Positions 56,362 through 64,000 of a DNA stretch of 64,000 bases are shown here, piece after piece. The translations under genes and the position numbers were made by a program. Location: contig CALPRQ020000015.1 of the NCBI GenBank assembly GCA_943326015.2, positions 16,422-80,421 of the forward strand, read 5' to 3'. The notes under the pieces were generated by a model. That model did no database searches. It was given only the letters and a program-made list of their open reading frames with translations, and was not told where the DNA came from. Source of the DNA: Chitinophaga pinensis. Its GTDB lineage: Bacteria; Pseudomonadota; Gammaproteobacteria; Burkholderiales; Burkholderiaceae_C. Numbering within the stretch: position 1 is the stretch's first letter; each line of letters opens with the position of its first letter.

Positions 56362-56966
56362 TGAATACCCGAGCAAACCAGGACCAGACCCCCTTCACCC
56401 TCTGCGTCTATTGCGGCTCGCGCCCCGGCCAGGACCCGGCGCACGCGGCCTTGGCACGCGCGGTCGGCCACTGGATCGGCGAGAACGGCGCGCGGCTGGT
56501 CTACGGTGGCGGCCACCACGGTCTGATGGGCCTGGTGGCGGATGCGGCGCTGGAGGCCGGCGCGCATGTGACCGGCGTGATTCCGCAGGCGCTGGTCGAA
56601 CTGGAGGCGGCGCACCATGGCTGCAGCGAGCTGAACGTGGTCGCCAACATGCATGAGCGCAAGCACCTGATGGCCGAGCGCGCCGACGCCTTCCTGGCGC
56701 TGCCCGGCGGCATCGGCACCTTCGAGGAACTGTTCGAGGTCTGGACCTGGCGCCAGCTCGGCTACCACGACAAGCCGATCGGCCTGCTCAATGCGGGTGG
56801 CTATTACGACGGCCTGCTGGCCTTCCTGAAATCGACCGTGCAGGCCGGCTTCATGGGCGACTGGCAGCTGGACCTGCTGCGCGTGAGCGACAACGCCAGC
56901 GAATTGCTGCCGGCGCTGCGCCAGGCAGCCCGAATCGGGTCGCCGGCTCAACTCGAACAGGTCTGA
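56361..56966 (+). CDS. LOG family protein (TIGR00730 type, putative cytokinin riboside phosphoribohydrolase)
   Basis: 201 residues. The Rossmann-like fold carries the family motifs VYGGGHHGLMG, ERKHLMAERADAF and PGGIGTFEE. Family members cleave nucleoside 5'-monophosphates to base and ribose phosphate. Start overlaps the RDD gene stop (TGATG). Last gene of the plus-strand run. Confidence 0.9.
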   Translation: MNTRANQDQTPFTLCVYCGSRPGQDPAHAALARAVGHWIGENGARLVYGGGHHGLMGLVADAALEAGAHVTGVIPQALVELEAAHHGCSELNVVANMHERKHLMAERADAFLALPGGIGTFEELFEVWTWRQLGYHDKPIGLLNAGGYYDGLLAFLKSTVQAGFMGDWQLDLLRVSDNASELLPALRQAARIGSPAQLEQV

Positions 56967-57001
56967 GCGGCGCGCCCGGACTCCAGCCGGGCGCCGCGAA
57001 A

Positions 57002-57388
<387 letters not shown>

Positions 57389-57401
57389 TCACGGCCCCGA
57401 T

Positions 57402-57419
57402 CAGCCCCCCGCAGGGCTG
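57402..57419 (-). terminator. Short hairpin after nadE
   Basis: CAGCCC (57402-57407) and GGGCTG (57414-57419) around a 6-base loop, just past the nadE stop. Weak; no T-tract. Confidence 0.3.
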
Positions 57420-57423
57420 GGCT

Positions 57424-59127
57424 TCAGGCGCGGTACTTGTTGGTGTTCGGGTAGCGCCAGTCCTTGCCGAAGCTGCGGTGCGTGACGCGGATGCCGACCG
57501 GCGACTGGCGGCGCTTGTACTCGTTGAAGCGGATCAGCCGCACCACCTGCTCGACCGCGGCCTGCGGATAACCGGCGGCGACGATCTCGGCCGGCGACTG
57601 ATCTTCCTCCATGTAGCGCTCGACGATGGCATCGAGCACCTCGTAGGGCGGCAGGCTGTCCTGGTCCTTCTGGTCCGGGCGCAGCTCGGCGCTGGGCGGG
57701 CGCGTGATGATGCGCTCGGGGATCGGGTTGGCACCGGTGCCGTAGGGGTCGTTGGCGTTGCGCCACCAGGCCAGCCGGAACACCATGGTCTTGACCACAT
57801 CCTTGATCACCGCAAAGCCGCCGGCCATGTCGCCGTAGAGCGTGCAGTAGCCGGTCGCCATCTCGCTCTTGTTGCCGGTGGTCAGCACGATGGAGCCGAA
57901 CTTGTTCGACAGCGCCATCAGCATGGTGCCGCGGATGCGGGCCTGGATGTTCTCTTCGGTGGTATCGAAGGGCCGGCCCTCGAACAGCGGATCGAGCGAG
58001 CCCAGGAAGGCATCGAACTGGGGGGCAATGGCGATTTCGTCGTAGCGCACGCCCAGCCGTTCGGCCATGTCGCGCGCGTCGATCCAGGAGATGTCGGCCG
58101 TGTAGGGCGATGGCATCATGACCGCACGCAACTTGTCGGCGCCCAGCGCATCGACCGCGATCGCCAGCACCAGCGCCGAGTCGATGCCGCCCGACAGGCC
58201 CAGCAGCGCGCCGGGAAAGCCGTTCTTGCCGACATAATCGCGCACGCCCAGCACCAGCGCGTGCCACAGGTCGGCTTCAAGCGATTGCTCGGGCGCGATC
58301 GGTCCCACGACGCCAAAGTGCGACGGGCTGACCGCGGCCTCGGCCGGTGACGGCAGCGTGAGCGCGAACAGGTCCTCGGCGAAGCTCGGCGCGCGCGCAG
58401 CCAAGGCGCCATTGCGGTCGAGCGCGAAGCTGCGGCCCTCGAACACGATCTCGTCCTGGCCGCCGACCAGATGGGCGTAGACCAGCGGCAGGCCGGTGGC
58501 CAGCACGCGCAGCCGCATCGCCTGCTCGCGCTCGTCGCCCTTGCCGGCGTGGAAGGGCGAGGCGTTGATCACGGCCAGCAGCTCGGCGCCGGCAGCCTTG
58601 GCCTCGGCGGCCGGGGTGTCGAACCAGGCGTCCTCGCAGATCAGCAGGCCGACCTTGACCTTGCCGCCGTTGCCGTTGGCGACCTCGAACACGCAGGGTG
58701 CGTCGCCCGGCACGAAGTAGCGCCGCTCGTCGAACACCTGGTAGTTGGGCAACTCGCGCTTGGCGTAGCGCTGCGTGACCTGGCCCTGGAACAGCACGCT
58801 GGCGGCGTTGAGGCAGGGCGCGCGCGAAACGCTGCGACCACGCTCGCCGCCCGGGGCCGGAGCCGGGTGACCGACCACGATGTGCAGGCCGCAAAGCCCT
58901 GCCGTCTCGCGGGCCACGGTTTGCAGGGCATCATCGCAGGCGGCGACAAAGGCCGGGCGCAGGTAGAGGTCCTCGGCCGCGTAGCCGCACAAGGCCAGCT
59001 CGGGCGTCAGCAGCAGGCTGGCACCCTCGGCATGGGCCTGGCGGGCGGCATCGACGATTTTTTGCGCGTTGCCGGCCAGGTCGCCGACGACGAAATTGAG
59101 CTGCGCAACGCAGATCTGGAGGGTCAT
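57424..59127 (-). CDS. nadE: Glutamine-dependent NAD+ synthetase
   Basis: 567 residues, two-domain form. The N-terminal nitrilase-type glutaminase (LLTPELALCGY; catalytic Cys in LLICEDAWF) is followed by the NAD synthetase domain with P-loop LLGLSGGIDSALVLA and the TTGNKSEMATGY motif. Final step of NAD+ synthesis. Starts 60 bases from the second tnpB gene; unrelated to the flagellar genes. Confidence 0.96.
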   Translation of the reverse strand: MTLQICVAQLNFVVGDLAGNAQKIVDAARQAHAEGASLLLTPELALCGYAAEDLYLRPAFVAACDDALQTVARETAGLCGLHIVVGHPAPAPGGERGRSVSRAPCLNAASVLFQGQVTQRYAKRELPNYQVFDERRYFVPGDAPCVFEVANGNGGKVKVGLLICEDAWFDTPAAEAKAAGAELLAVINASPFHAGKGDEREQAMRLRVLATGLPLVYAHLVGGQDEIVFEGRSFALDRNGALAARAPSFAEDLFALTLPSPAEAAVSPSHFGVVGPIAPEQSLEADLWHALVLGVRDYVGKNGFPGALLGLSGGIDSALVLAIAVDALGADKLRAVMMPSPYTADISWIDARDMAERLGVRYDEIAIAPQFDAFLGSLDPLFEGRPFDTTEENIQARIRGTMLMALSNKFGSIVLTTGNKSEMATGYCTLYGDMAGGFAVIKDVVKTMVFRLAWWRNANDPYGTGANPIPERIITRPPSAELRPDQKDQDSLPPYEVLDAIVERYMEEDQSPAEIVAAGYPQAAVEQVVRLIRFNEYKRRQSPVGIRVTHRSFGKDWRYPNTNKYRA

Positions 59128-59154
59128 GGAGATACCGTATATGGGGTGCGAAAA

Positions 59155-59310
59155 CGTTGCCGGGGATTATTTGACATCCTCCCCTGCCTAAAGGCAGGGG
59201 ATTCCTCCTGCGAGACGGCCATGTCCGGCCGCGAGAATGTTCCTGGCCGCGTTGACATCCCGGTCGTGGACCGTGGCGCAGGCGCTGCACTGCCATTCTC
59301 TTATTCGCAG
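59155..59310 (-). ncRNA. Predicted omega RNA of tnpB copy 2
   Basis: Same reasoning as for copy 1. The right-end hairpin (59181-59200) is a perfect 8-bp stem here and overlaps the tnpB stop. The element ends at TCAA (59171-59174 on the minus strand), so the guide would begin ATAATCCCCGGCAACG. It differs from that of copy 1, as expected if the guide is flanking DNA. Inferred, limits approximate. Confidence 0.4.
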
Positions 59311-60386
59311 ACCTGCCCTACCTTTCGGACTGCTGGCAGGAATCGCCCCGCAGCACGAGCAAGTCTGGGTACTATAGCTTTCGTTCACTGCCTCGAAGAC
59401 GACACCGGCCTGACGGCTCTTGTACTCCAACATCGTCTTGAACATGGACCAGCCCGCGTCCAGCGTGGACTTGGCCATTTTGGTCTTGACCAGCTGGGCG
59501 CTGGCGACGTCGCCCACGAAGATGGCGGCGTTCTGTTGCACCAGGGCGGTGCTGAACTGGTGCAGCGCATCCTTGCGCTGGTTGGCGATTCTGGCATGGA
59601 TCGCCTTCACGCGCCGCTTCTTTCTCGCCCGCTGGGCGGTGGCCAGCTTGGCCTCATGTGCCCGGTACCAGCGCCCCACCAGCTTGAGCCCGTCCGACGT
59701 GGTGGCGCAGTCCTTGAGCCCCAGGTCGATGCCGACGCTGGCCGTAGGCCCCGGCAGGCACGGACCGACGAGCTCCGGGATCTCGACGGCGACATTGAAG
59801 TACCAGCGGCCCCGGCTGTCCTCGCTGAACGAGCCGCTGCGAAGTTCGTAGTCCGCCAGGCCGTAGCTGTCCCACAGGCTGAAATGCTGGCCGGCGAACT
59901 GGATCTGGCCGGCCTTGTAGCGGGCGTGACCGATCTTGAACGGAATCCAGCCCAGCGAATATTTCGACGACTTCGGGTTCGAGACGCGCCAGTTCAGGCG
60001 GGTCTTCTTGAACTGCTTGCGCCGGGTGGCGTATTCCGCGCAGACCACCTGCACGGTGCCACTGCCGACCGAGATGCCCTCGCACTGGCTGAAGCCGGCC
60101 GTGAGCTTTTGCAGGTCGTAGCCCGAGAGGTAGCGCGGCTGGCCCGCGAAGGGACGAGCGGCCTTGGCTGATACTGCGTTGATGTGGTTCCAGACCTGAT
60201 TGACCTCGCGCGCCATCTGGCGCAGCACGCGGGCGTGCTTGTCCTTCAGGCGCAGCTGGAGGGTCTTGGTCGTGTTCACGGCAAATATCATAGGGCACAG
60301 GACCGCGCAGCGGACTACAGGCCGTGCCGGCCTGATCGCTCAAACCTCGTGCTGAACCCCTAGGCTTGCCGCTCGGATCGGGTCAG
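59171..60386 (-). mobile_element. IS200/IS605-type solo tnpB element, copy 2
   Basis: Reverse-oriented second copy; boundaries by comparison with copy 1. The left-end hairpin (CAGGCCG 60318-60324, loop TGC, CGGCCTG 60328-60334) and right-end hairpin are present. No tnpA. It sits between nadE and a lipoprotein gene; the left end reaches the lipoprotein stop codon at 60383, so the insertion lies at the very 3' edge of that gene. Confidence 0.8.
59188..60291 (-). CDS. tnpB: TnpB-family RNA-guided nuclease-like protein, copy 2
   Basis: 367 residues (MIFAVNTTKT...), about 92 percent identical to copy 1 by my count. It has the same RuvC aspartates (GIDLGLKD; HDRDVNAARN), the same zinc ribbon (CSCCG ... 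CSAC) and the same missing RuvC-II glutamate (IFVGDVAS). That both copies share this shows it is a feature of the family and not a chance mutation. It is intact, without stops or frameshifts. Confidence 0.9.
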   Translation of the reverse strand: MIFAVNTTKTLQLRLKDKHARVLRQMAREVNQVWNHINAVSAKAARPFAGQPRYLSGYDLQKLTAGFSQCEGISVGSGTVQVVCAEYATRRKQFKKTRLNWRVSNPKSSKYSLGWIPFKIGHARYKAGQIQFAGQHFSLWDSYGLADYELRSGSFSEDSRGRWYFNVAVEIPELVGPCLPGPTASVGIDLGLKDCATTSDGLKLVGRWYRAHEAKLATAQRARKKRRVKAIHARIANQRKDALHQFSTALVQQNAAIFVGDVASAQLVKTKMAKSTLDAGWSMFKTMLEYKSRQAGVVFEAVNESYSTQTCSCCGAIPASSPKGRAGLRIREWQCSACATVHDRDVNAARNILAAGHGRLAGGIPCL

Positions 60387-61144
60387 TTGGCCGACGGTGT
60401 CAGCACGAATGCGATCGCGCGGCTACGGTCATTGGCAACCGCTACCGTAGTCAGGGTGGTCTGGTCTGACTTGAGCGTGGCTACACCCGTATAACCGGCA
60501 CCGGAACCACCCGGACAACTTTCGCTGAACACGGCGGAATACACCTTGGCGGCGCTCATGGGTGCCAGGGAACCGTTGTAGCTGCACCCGGTGCTAGACG
60601 AGCCGGCGATGGTGCCAGTCGAGCCATCAATGGTCCAGCTGACTGTCTTGGTGCCCCCGCTGACCTGGCCGGCCCAGGTTCCAGCGGCATCCGCGAGGGT
60701 CGCCGTTCCCGCCAGATTGTCCACCTGGTTGAAGGCCGTGCCGCCTGCAGCCAATCCAGGCAGGGTCAAGGTCTTCGGGCTCACGGCTTGATTGAGGTCG
60801 ACGCCACCACTGATCGGGGCCGCAGTAACGGGCTCGGTGAAGCTGAACAGGGTGCCACTGGACGCGCCATTGCTCTCAATGGACAGCTTCGCGAGGGCTT
60901 GTACATCCCACCGCAAGGCCCATGCATCGCTCGTCGAGTTCGAGTCAGCGGAGGGCACAACGATGGCGATATAGGACGGAGATGTACTGATCCAGCGCCC
61001 TTGGAGGCCGGCACGATCCAGCCAGATGCTGCCGCCGCCGTCGCCGCACGCGGCCAGCCACGCCGATGCCGCGACCGCCAGACCCAGGCGGGAAATCCGG
61101 CCAACGCGGGAAGCGACAGTGCTGTGAAAGAGAGTTTTTTTCAT
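60383..61144 (-). CDS. Putative lipoprotein of unknown function
   Basis: 253 residues with a lipoprotein signal peptide: basic start, hydrophobic core and lipobox LAAC with Cys33, followed by GDGGGS. The rest is Thr/Ser/Gly/Ala-rich and probably beta-structured; I recognise no domain. It lies 42 bases downstream of the large surface protein on the same strand, so the two may be co-transcribed. The 3' end abuts the tnpB copy 2 left end. Confidence 0.75.
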   Translation of the reverse strand: MKKTLFHSTVASRVGRISRLGLAVAASAWLAACGDGGGSIWLDRAGLQGRWISTSPSYIAIVVPSADSNSTSDAWALRWDVQALAKLSIESNGASSGTLFSFTEPVTAAPISGGVDLNQAVSPKTLTLPGLAAGGTAFNQVDNLAGTATLADAAGTWAGQVSGGTKTVSWTIDGSTGTIAGSSSTGCSYNGSLAPMSAAKVYSAVFSESCPGGSGAGYTGVATLKSDQTTLTTVAVANDRSRAIAFVLTPSAN

Positions 61145-61186
61145 GGTTTTTGCAAGTGACAGTGGTTTGAAATGGATGCCGGGTGT

Positions 61187-64000
61187 TCAGAACCAGAAGC
61201 CCGTCGAGGGAATCACCGGCGCGCATCCGGCCAGCGACAAGGACATTTCTGCCGCGGCACCGGGGTCGACGATCACACCATTGGCCTTGTGATCGGCATC
61301 GAACTGACCTCCATCCGTGATCTGGAAATCCAGCCGCAGCTTGCCGCCCTCTTCCACCATCCGGCCCCCATAAGGTGCGCTGGCCAGATTGACCCAGACG
61401 CCAGCGGCATCCTGCTTCCAGTAGCCGTTGACGCCGAGGGCGGCATCGACATAGAGGCTGAATTTTTCGATCGAACCAGGCTGATCCAGCTGGGCGTTGA
61501 AGGCGATGAGTCCCAGCGGCATGTGCATGTCGGCAGGCAGTTGGTCCGGTGCATCCTTCTGGTGCACTTCGGTCAGCTTGGTCGTGCCGCCGGCCGTATC
61601 TACCTTGCCGGCCAGCGAACCGGCGACCAGGCTGACGAAAGTCGCGGGCGCGTCAGCGGGGTCCGACTCCGCGGTCTGGGTCTTCAGGAAGGGAACGGAA
61701 GCCACCGCCGACTGCACAGCGTCCGCGATGCCATCCCCGTTGCCATCACCCGCAACCGCTCCGGACACGTTCAGCGGCGCGACATAAGTCTCCAGCGACT
61801 CCGGCGTACCGTCACCGTCGTCATCGGGCAACTGACTCCACTCGCTCACGGGTGGCAGCTCGGGCAGTACCGGCGCCGCCGGAGTCTCGGACTCCACGCT
61901 GTTGCTGACATTGACCGTGATCGTCTGCGCATCCACGCCGCCCTGGCTGTCGGTGGCGCTGACCTCGACCAGATAGCTGTTGTTGCCATCCGAATCCTGT
62001 GGATGCTCGAAGTCCGGCGCGCTCAGGAAGCTCAAGGCACCACTGAGATGATCGATCGCGAACTTAGCCTGGTCCGTCCCCCCTGTGATGCTGTAGCTCA
62101 CATTTGTCAGCGTCGGCGGCACGAGGGCGGCAATCGTGGTGACAGCCGTCGTGTTTTCGGCGACGCGCACGCTGGCGGTCGTTTCACCGCCGTCACTGGT
62201 GATCAGCGGTGCGATCAAGGCCGCACCACCGGGGTCCTTGATCACGCCGTTGGCCACACCGTCGGCATCGTAGATGCCGCCGTCGGTCAGGCTGAAGGTG
62301 ACCTTGGTCTTGTTGTCCACATTGGTAGTGGTGCCGATGTTGTTCCAGACGCCATTGAGGAGCTTGTAGAAACCATTCAGGCCTATCGTCTTGTCCGCAT
62401 ACAGGGTGAGCGTGACGGTGCCGCCGACCGCGACGTTGCCGATCTCGAAATCGAACTGCCCCAGCGGCATCTTCACGTTGCGCGGCAACCCGCCCGGTGC
62501 GGCGCTGTTGACCACATGGGTCAGGGTCAGCCCATCGGCGACCGCCAGCGTGGCGAATCGCTTGTCGGCCGAGGCCGTACCGACGGTGGGCAGTGATGCG
62601 ACGTTGATCTGCTCGCGGTCGGGCACGCCATCGCCGTTGCCATCACCCGTGCCGGTACCACTGGCGTTGGGCACCGGATCCTCGACGGAATTGCCCGTGC
62701 CATCGTTGTCGATGTCGGCATCGGTCACGTCAGGTACACCGTCACGGTCGATGTCCGACAGGATCTTCACGCTGATGGCCTGCGTGTCACTGCCACCGCG
62801 ACCATCGCTGGTAGTCACATCAACCTGGTAAGTGTTGTCGGCGTTGCTGTCTCCAGGCGTTTTCACCAGCGGGGCTGCAACAAAGCTCAACGCACCACTG
62901 GCGGAGTCAATGCTGAACTTGTCGCGATCAAGCCCACCGCTGATGCTGTAACTCAGGGTGTCGCTGTCGACATCGGTCGCCGTCAGGGTCGTGACTGCCA
63001 GGCGGCCTTCCGGCAGTTCAAGCAATACCGCCAAAGCACCGTCATGGCTCGTGATGACCGGATCGGTATTGAAACGGACCTCGAAGGTGTGCGCGCTGCT
63101 GTTGGCGGCGACCGCGTTGCCAGCCAGGTCACGCACTTCGTTGGCCAGCAGGGCCAAGGTGTAGTCACCAGCGTGGCTGGTCGGATTCCAGCCACCAGCC
63201 GGAGCATTGACCGTATAGGTGGCCGTGTGCGTGCCGGCGTTGTAGCTGACGCCCGAAACGGTCAGGACACCGACAGTTCCCGGCCCAGTGACAGTGATGT
63301 CCTCGGTACCTATGCTGCCGTCGTCCAGTCCTGCGCCGATGTCGCCATAGGCGACGTCAACGGTGAAGGTGCTGTTGCCATTGGGGCTGAGCAACACCGG
63401 GCGCGTGATGGCAGCGAGGGTCGGCTCTGTCACGTCATACAGGAAGGTTTGCGTGGCCTGGATCGCCACATTGCCTGCCGCGTCCGATACGCTGGCGCTG
63501 ACCGTAATGCGGCCTGGACTCAGCGCCTTGATGTCCGTGCTCGGCACGCTGGCCGTCCACGCGCCTGAAGCCACCGTGGCGTGGTAGTTCTTGCCATTGA
63601 CAACGACCGTCACGACCTGGCCATCTTCAGCATTGCTGGCACCGCCAATCGCCAGCGCCACCTCGTCCTCGGCATTGTTGACGTAGCCACCCGAGATCAC
63701 GTCAATCGCCAGCGTCGGCAGCAGCGTGTCGATGCTGATCGACGGCGTGCTGCCCGCGCCGCCGCCGTTGCCGGCCGCATCGGTATAGGCGCCCGAAGCC
63801 ACCGTGATGCTGGCTGTGCCTTCATGGTTCGGCATCGGCGTGAAGATCGCCGTGCGCGTCAGGCCCGTGCCGCTAATCGCGCCCAGCGTGCCGCCGCTGA
63901 CGACCACGTCGCCGCTGCTGCCGTCCCAGGCAAAGCTGCTGCCCGGGTCTTCGCTGAACGTGAACGTGATGGTCGCCGTCTCGCCCGCCTTGACCGCCGC
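61187..64000 (-). CDS. Large modular surface protein with Ig-like, cadherin-like, Ca-binding and anchor-U-type modules (C-terminal part)
   Basis: Open at the window edge; 937 residues are visible and the N-terminus is missing. From N to C: Ig-like repeats (AVKAGETATITFTFSED; DTLLPTLAIDV), another Ig-like segment, then two rounds of a cadherin-like domain (SISGGLDRDKFSIDSASGAL and SITGGTDQAKFAIDHLSGAL), an Asp-rich type-3-repeat-like calcium motif (DIDRDGVPDVTDADIDNDG; GDGNGDGIADAVQ) and a choice-of-anchor-U-like domain (MPLGQFDFEIGNV; MPLGLIAFNAQLD). It ends STGFWF. Likely an exported adhesin-like protein; export route and anchor are not visible. Confidence 0.85.
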   Translation of the reverse strand, partial: AAVKAGETATITFTFSEDPGSSFAWDGSSGDVVVSGGTLGAISGTGLTRTAIFTPMPNHEGTASITVASGAYTDAAGNGGGAGSTPSISIDTLLPTLAIDVISGGYVNNAEDEVALAIGGASNAEDGQVVTVVVNGKNYHATVASGAWTASVPSTDIKALSPGRITVSASVSDAAGNVAIQATQTFLYDVTEPTLAAITRPVLLSPNGNSTFTVDVAYGDIGAGLDDGSIGTEDITVTGPGTVGVLTVSGVSYNAGTHTATYTVNAPAGGWNPTSHAGDYTLALLANEVRDLAGNAVAANSSAHTFEVRFNTDPVITSHDGALAVLLELPEGRLAVTTLTATDVDSDTLSYSISGGLDRDKFSIDSASGALSFVAAPLVKTPGDSNADNTYQVDVTTSDGRGGSDTQAISVKILSDIDRDGVPDVTDADIDNDGTGNSVEDPVPNASGTGTGDGNGDGVPDREQINVASLPTVGTASADKRFATLAVADGLTLTHVVNSAAPGGLPRNVKMPLGQFDFEIGNVAVGGTVTLTLYADKTIGLNGFYKLLNGVWNNIGTTTNVDNKTKVTFSLTDGGIYDADGVANGVIKDPGGAALIAPLITSDGGETTASVRVAENTTAVTTIAALVPPTLTNVSYSITGGTDQAKFAIDHLSGALSFLSAPDFEHPQDSDGNNSYLVEVSATDSQGGVDAQTITVNVSNSVESETPAAPVLPELPPVSEWSQLPDDDGDGTPESLETYVAPLNVSGAVAGDGNGDGIADAVQSAVASVPFLKTQTAESDPADAPATFVSLVAGSLAGKVDTAGGTTKLTEVHQKDAPDQLPADMHMPLGLIAFNAQLDQPGSIEKFSLYVDAALGVNGYWKQDAAGVWVNLASAPYGGRMVEEGGKLRLDFQITDGGQFDADHKANGVIVDPGAAAEMSLSLAGCAPVIPSTGFWF
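61220..61600 (-). repeat. Second anchor-U-like module of the surface protein
   Basis: Protein-level repeat of the module at about 62220-62540: both have TEV/THV-type strand, PxxMHMPLG or PRNVKMPLG, GxNGYWK or GLNGFYK, and GGQFDADHKANGVI or GGIYDADGVANGVI followed by DPG. Limits approximate. Confidence 0.6.
62220..62540 (-). repeat. First anchor-U-like module of the surface protein
   Basis: Internal copy of the C-terminal module, with the same order of conserved blocks. An anchor-type domain is normally single and C-terminal, so an internal copy suggests duplication of the cadherin/calcium/anchor unit. Limits approximate. Confidence 0.6.

Noticed and set aside
61172..62596. A 474-codon plus-strand frame opposite the surface protein
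   Set aside because: Antisense frame; the minus-strand frame shows domain repeats and calcium-binding motifs, which proves its coding status.

Overview
GC-rich DNA (roughly two-thirds G+C by eye) that is almost entirely a flagellar and chemotaxis supercluster. The gene families and layout point to a betaproteobacterium of the order Burkholderiales, probably the Comamonadaceae/Leptothrix-Rubrivivax neighbourhood: an FlhDC master regulator next to motAB and che genes, separate fliCDST, fliE / fliF-R, flgA / flgB-L and flhBAFG-fliA-motCD blocks, a second FliK-like protein and FlhX. Species cannot be named from the sequence alone. FlhF plus an FlhG-like protein suggests a polar flagellum, even though FlhDC is the master regulator.

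Layout. (1) 1-976, plus strand: C-terminal part of a second CheA, convergent with the main operon. (2) 1038-14893, minus strand, in transcription order: flhD, flhC, a membrane-anchored SAM methyltransferase, motA, motB, a PAS-domain chemoreceptor, cheZ, cheA, cheW, a large chemoreceptor ending in a CheR-docking pentapeptide, cheR, cheD, cheB, cheY. (3) 15030-16243: a solo IS200/IS605-type tnpB element lying exactly between flhD and fliC. (4) 16349-22012, plus: sigma-28 promoter, fliC, flaG, fliD, fliS, fliT, fliK-like gene, flhX. (5) fliE (minus) divergent from fliFGHIJKLMNOPQR (22598-33294, plus). (6) 33319-44771, minus: a multi-TM chemoreceptor, then (in transcription order) flgBCDEFGHIJ and flgKL with its own sigma-28 promoter. 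(7) 44949-46495, plus: flgA, then flgMN from a sigma-28 promoter; a chemoreceptor follows. (8) 48294-55789, plus: flhB, flhA, flhF, flhG-like, fliA, motC, motD, with an RDD membrane protein and a LOG-family gene attached. (9) 57002-59127, minus: glnB (PII) and nadE. (10) 59171-60386: a second tnpB element. (11) 60383-64000, minus: a lipoprotein and the C-terminal part of a large modular, probably calcium-binding surface protein that runs off the window.

How it works together: FlhDC should switch on the basal body and export genes; FliA (sigma-28) then drives fliC, flgKL, flgMN and probably receptor genes once FlgM is exported through the finished hook. I can see three good sigma-28 promoters with the same architecture (TCAAGT-like box, exactly 11 bp, GCCGTAA-like box) and one weak one. 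Two stators (MotAB and MotCD) and two CheA kinases are present.

Most interesting oddities: the TnpB family here lacks the usual RuvC-II glutamate and one copy sits directly upstream of fliC; the FlhG-like protein has lost its ATPase P-loop but kept the FlhF-activating DQAxxLR helix; FlgE carries an approximately 95-residue Ala-rich insert; a membrane methyltransferase is translationally embedded between flhC and motA; and one chemoreceptor ends in DWEEF next to cheR.
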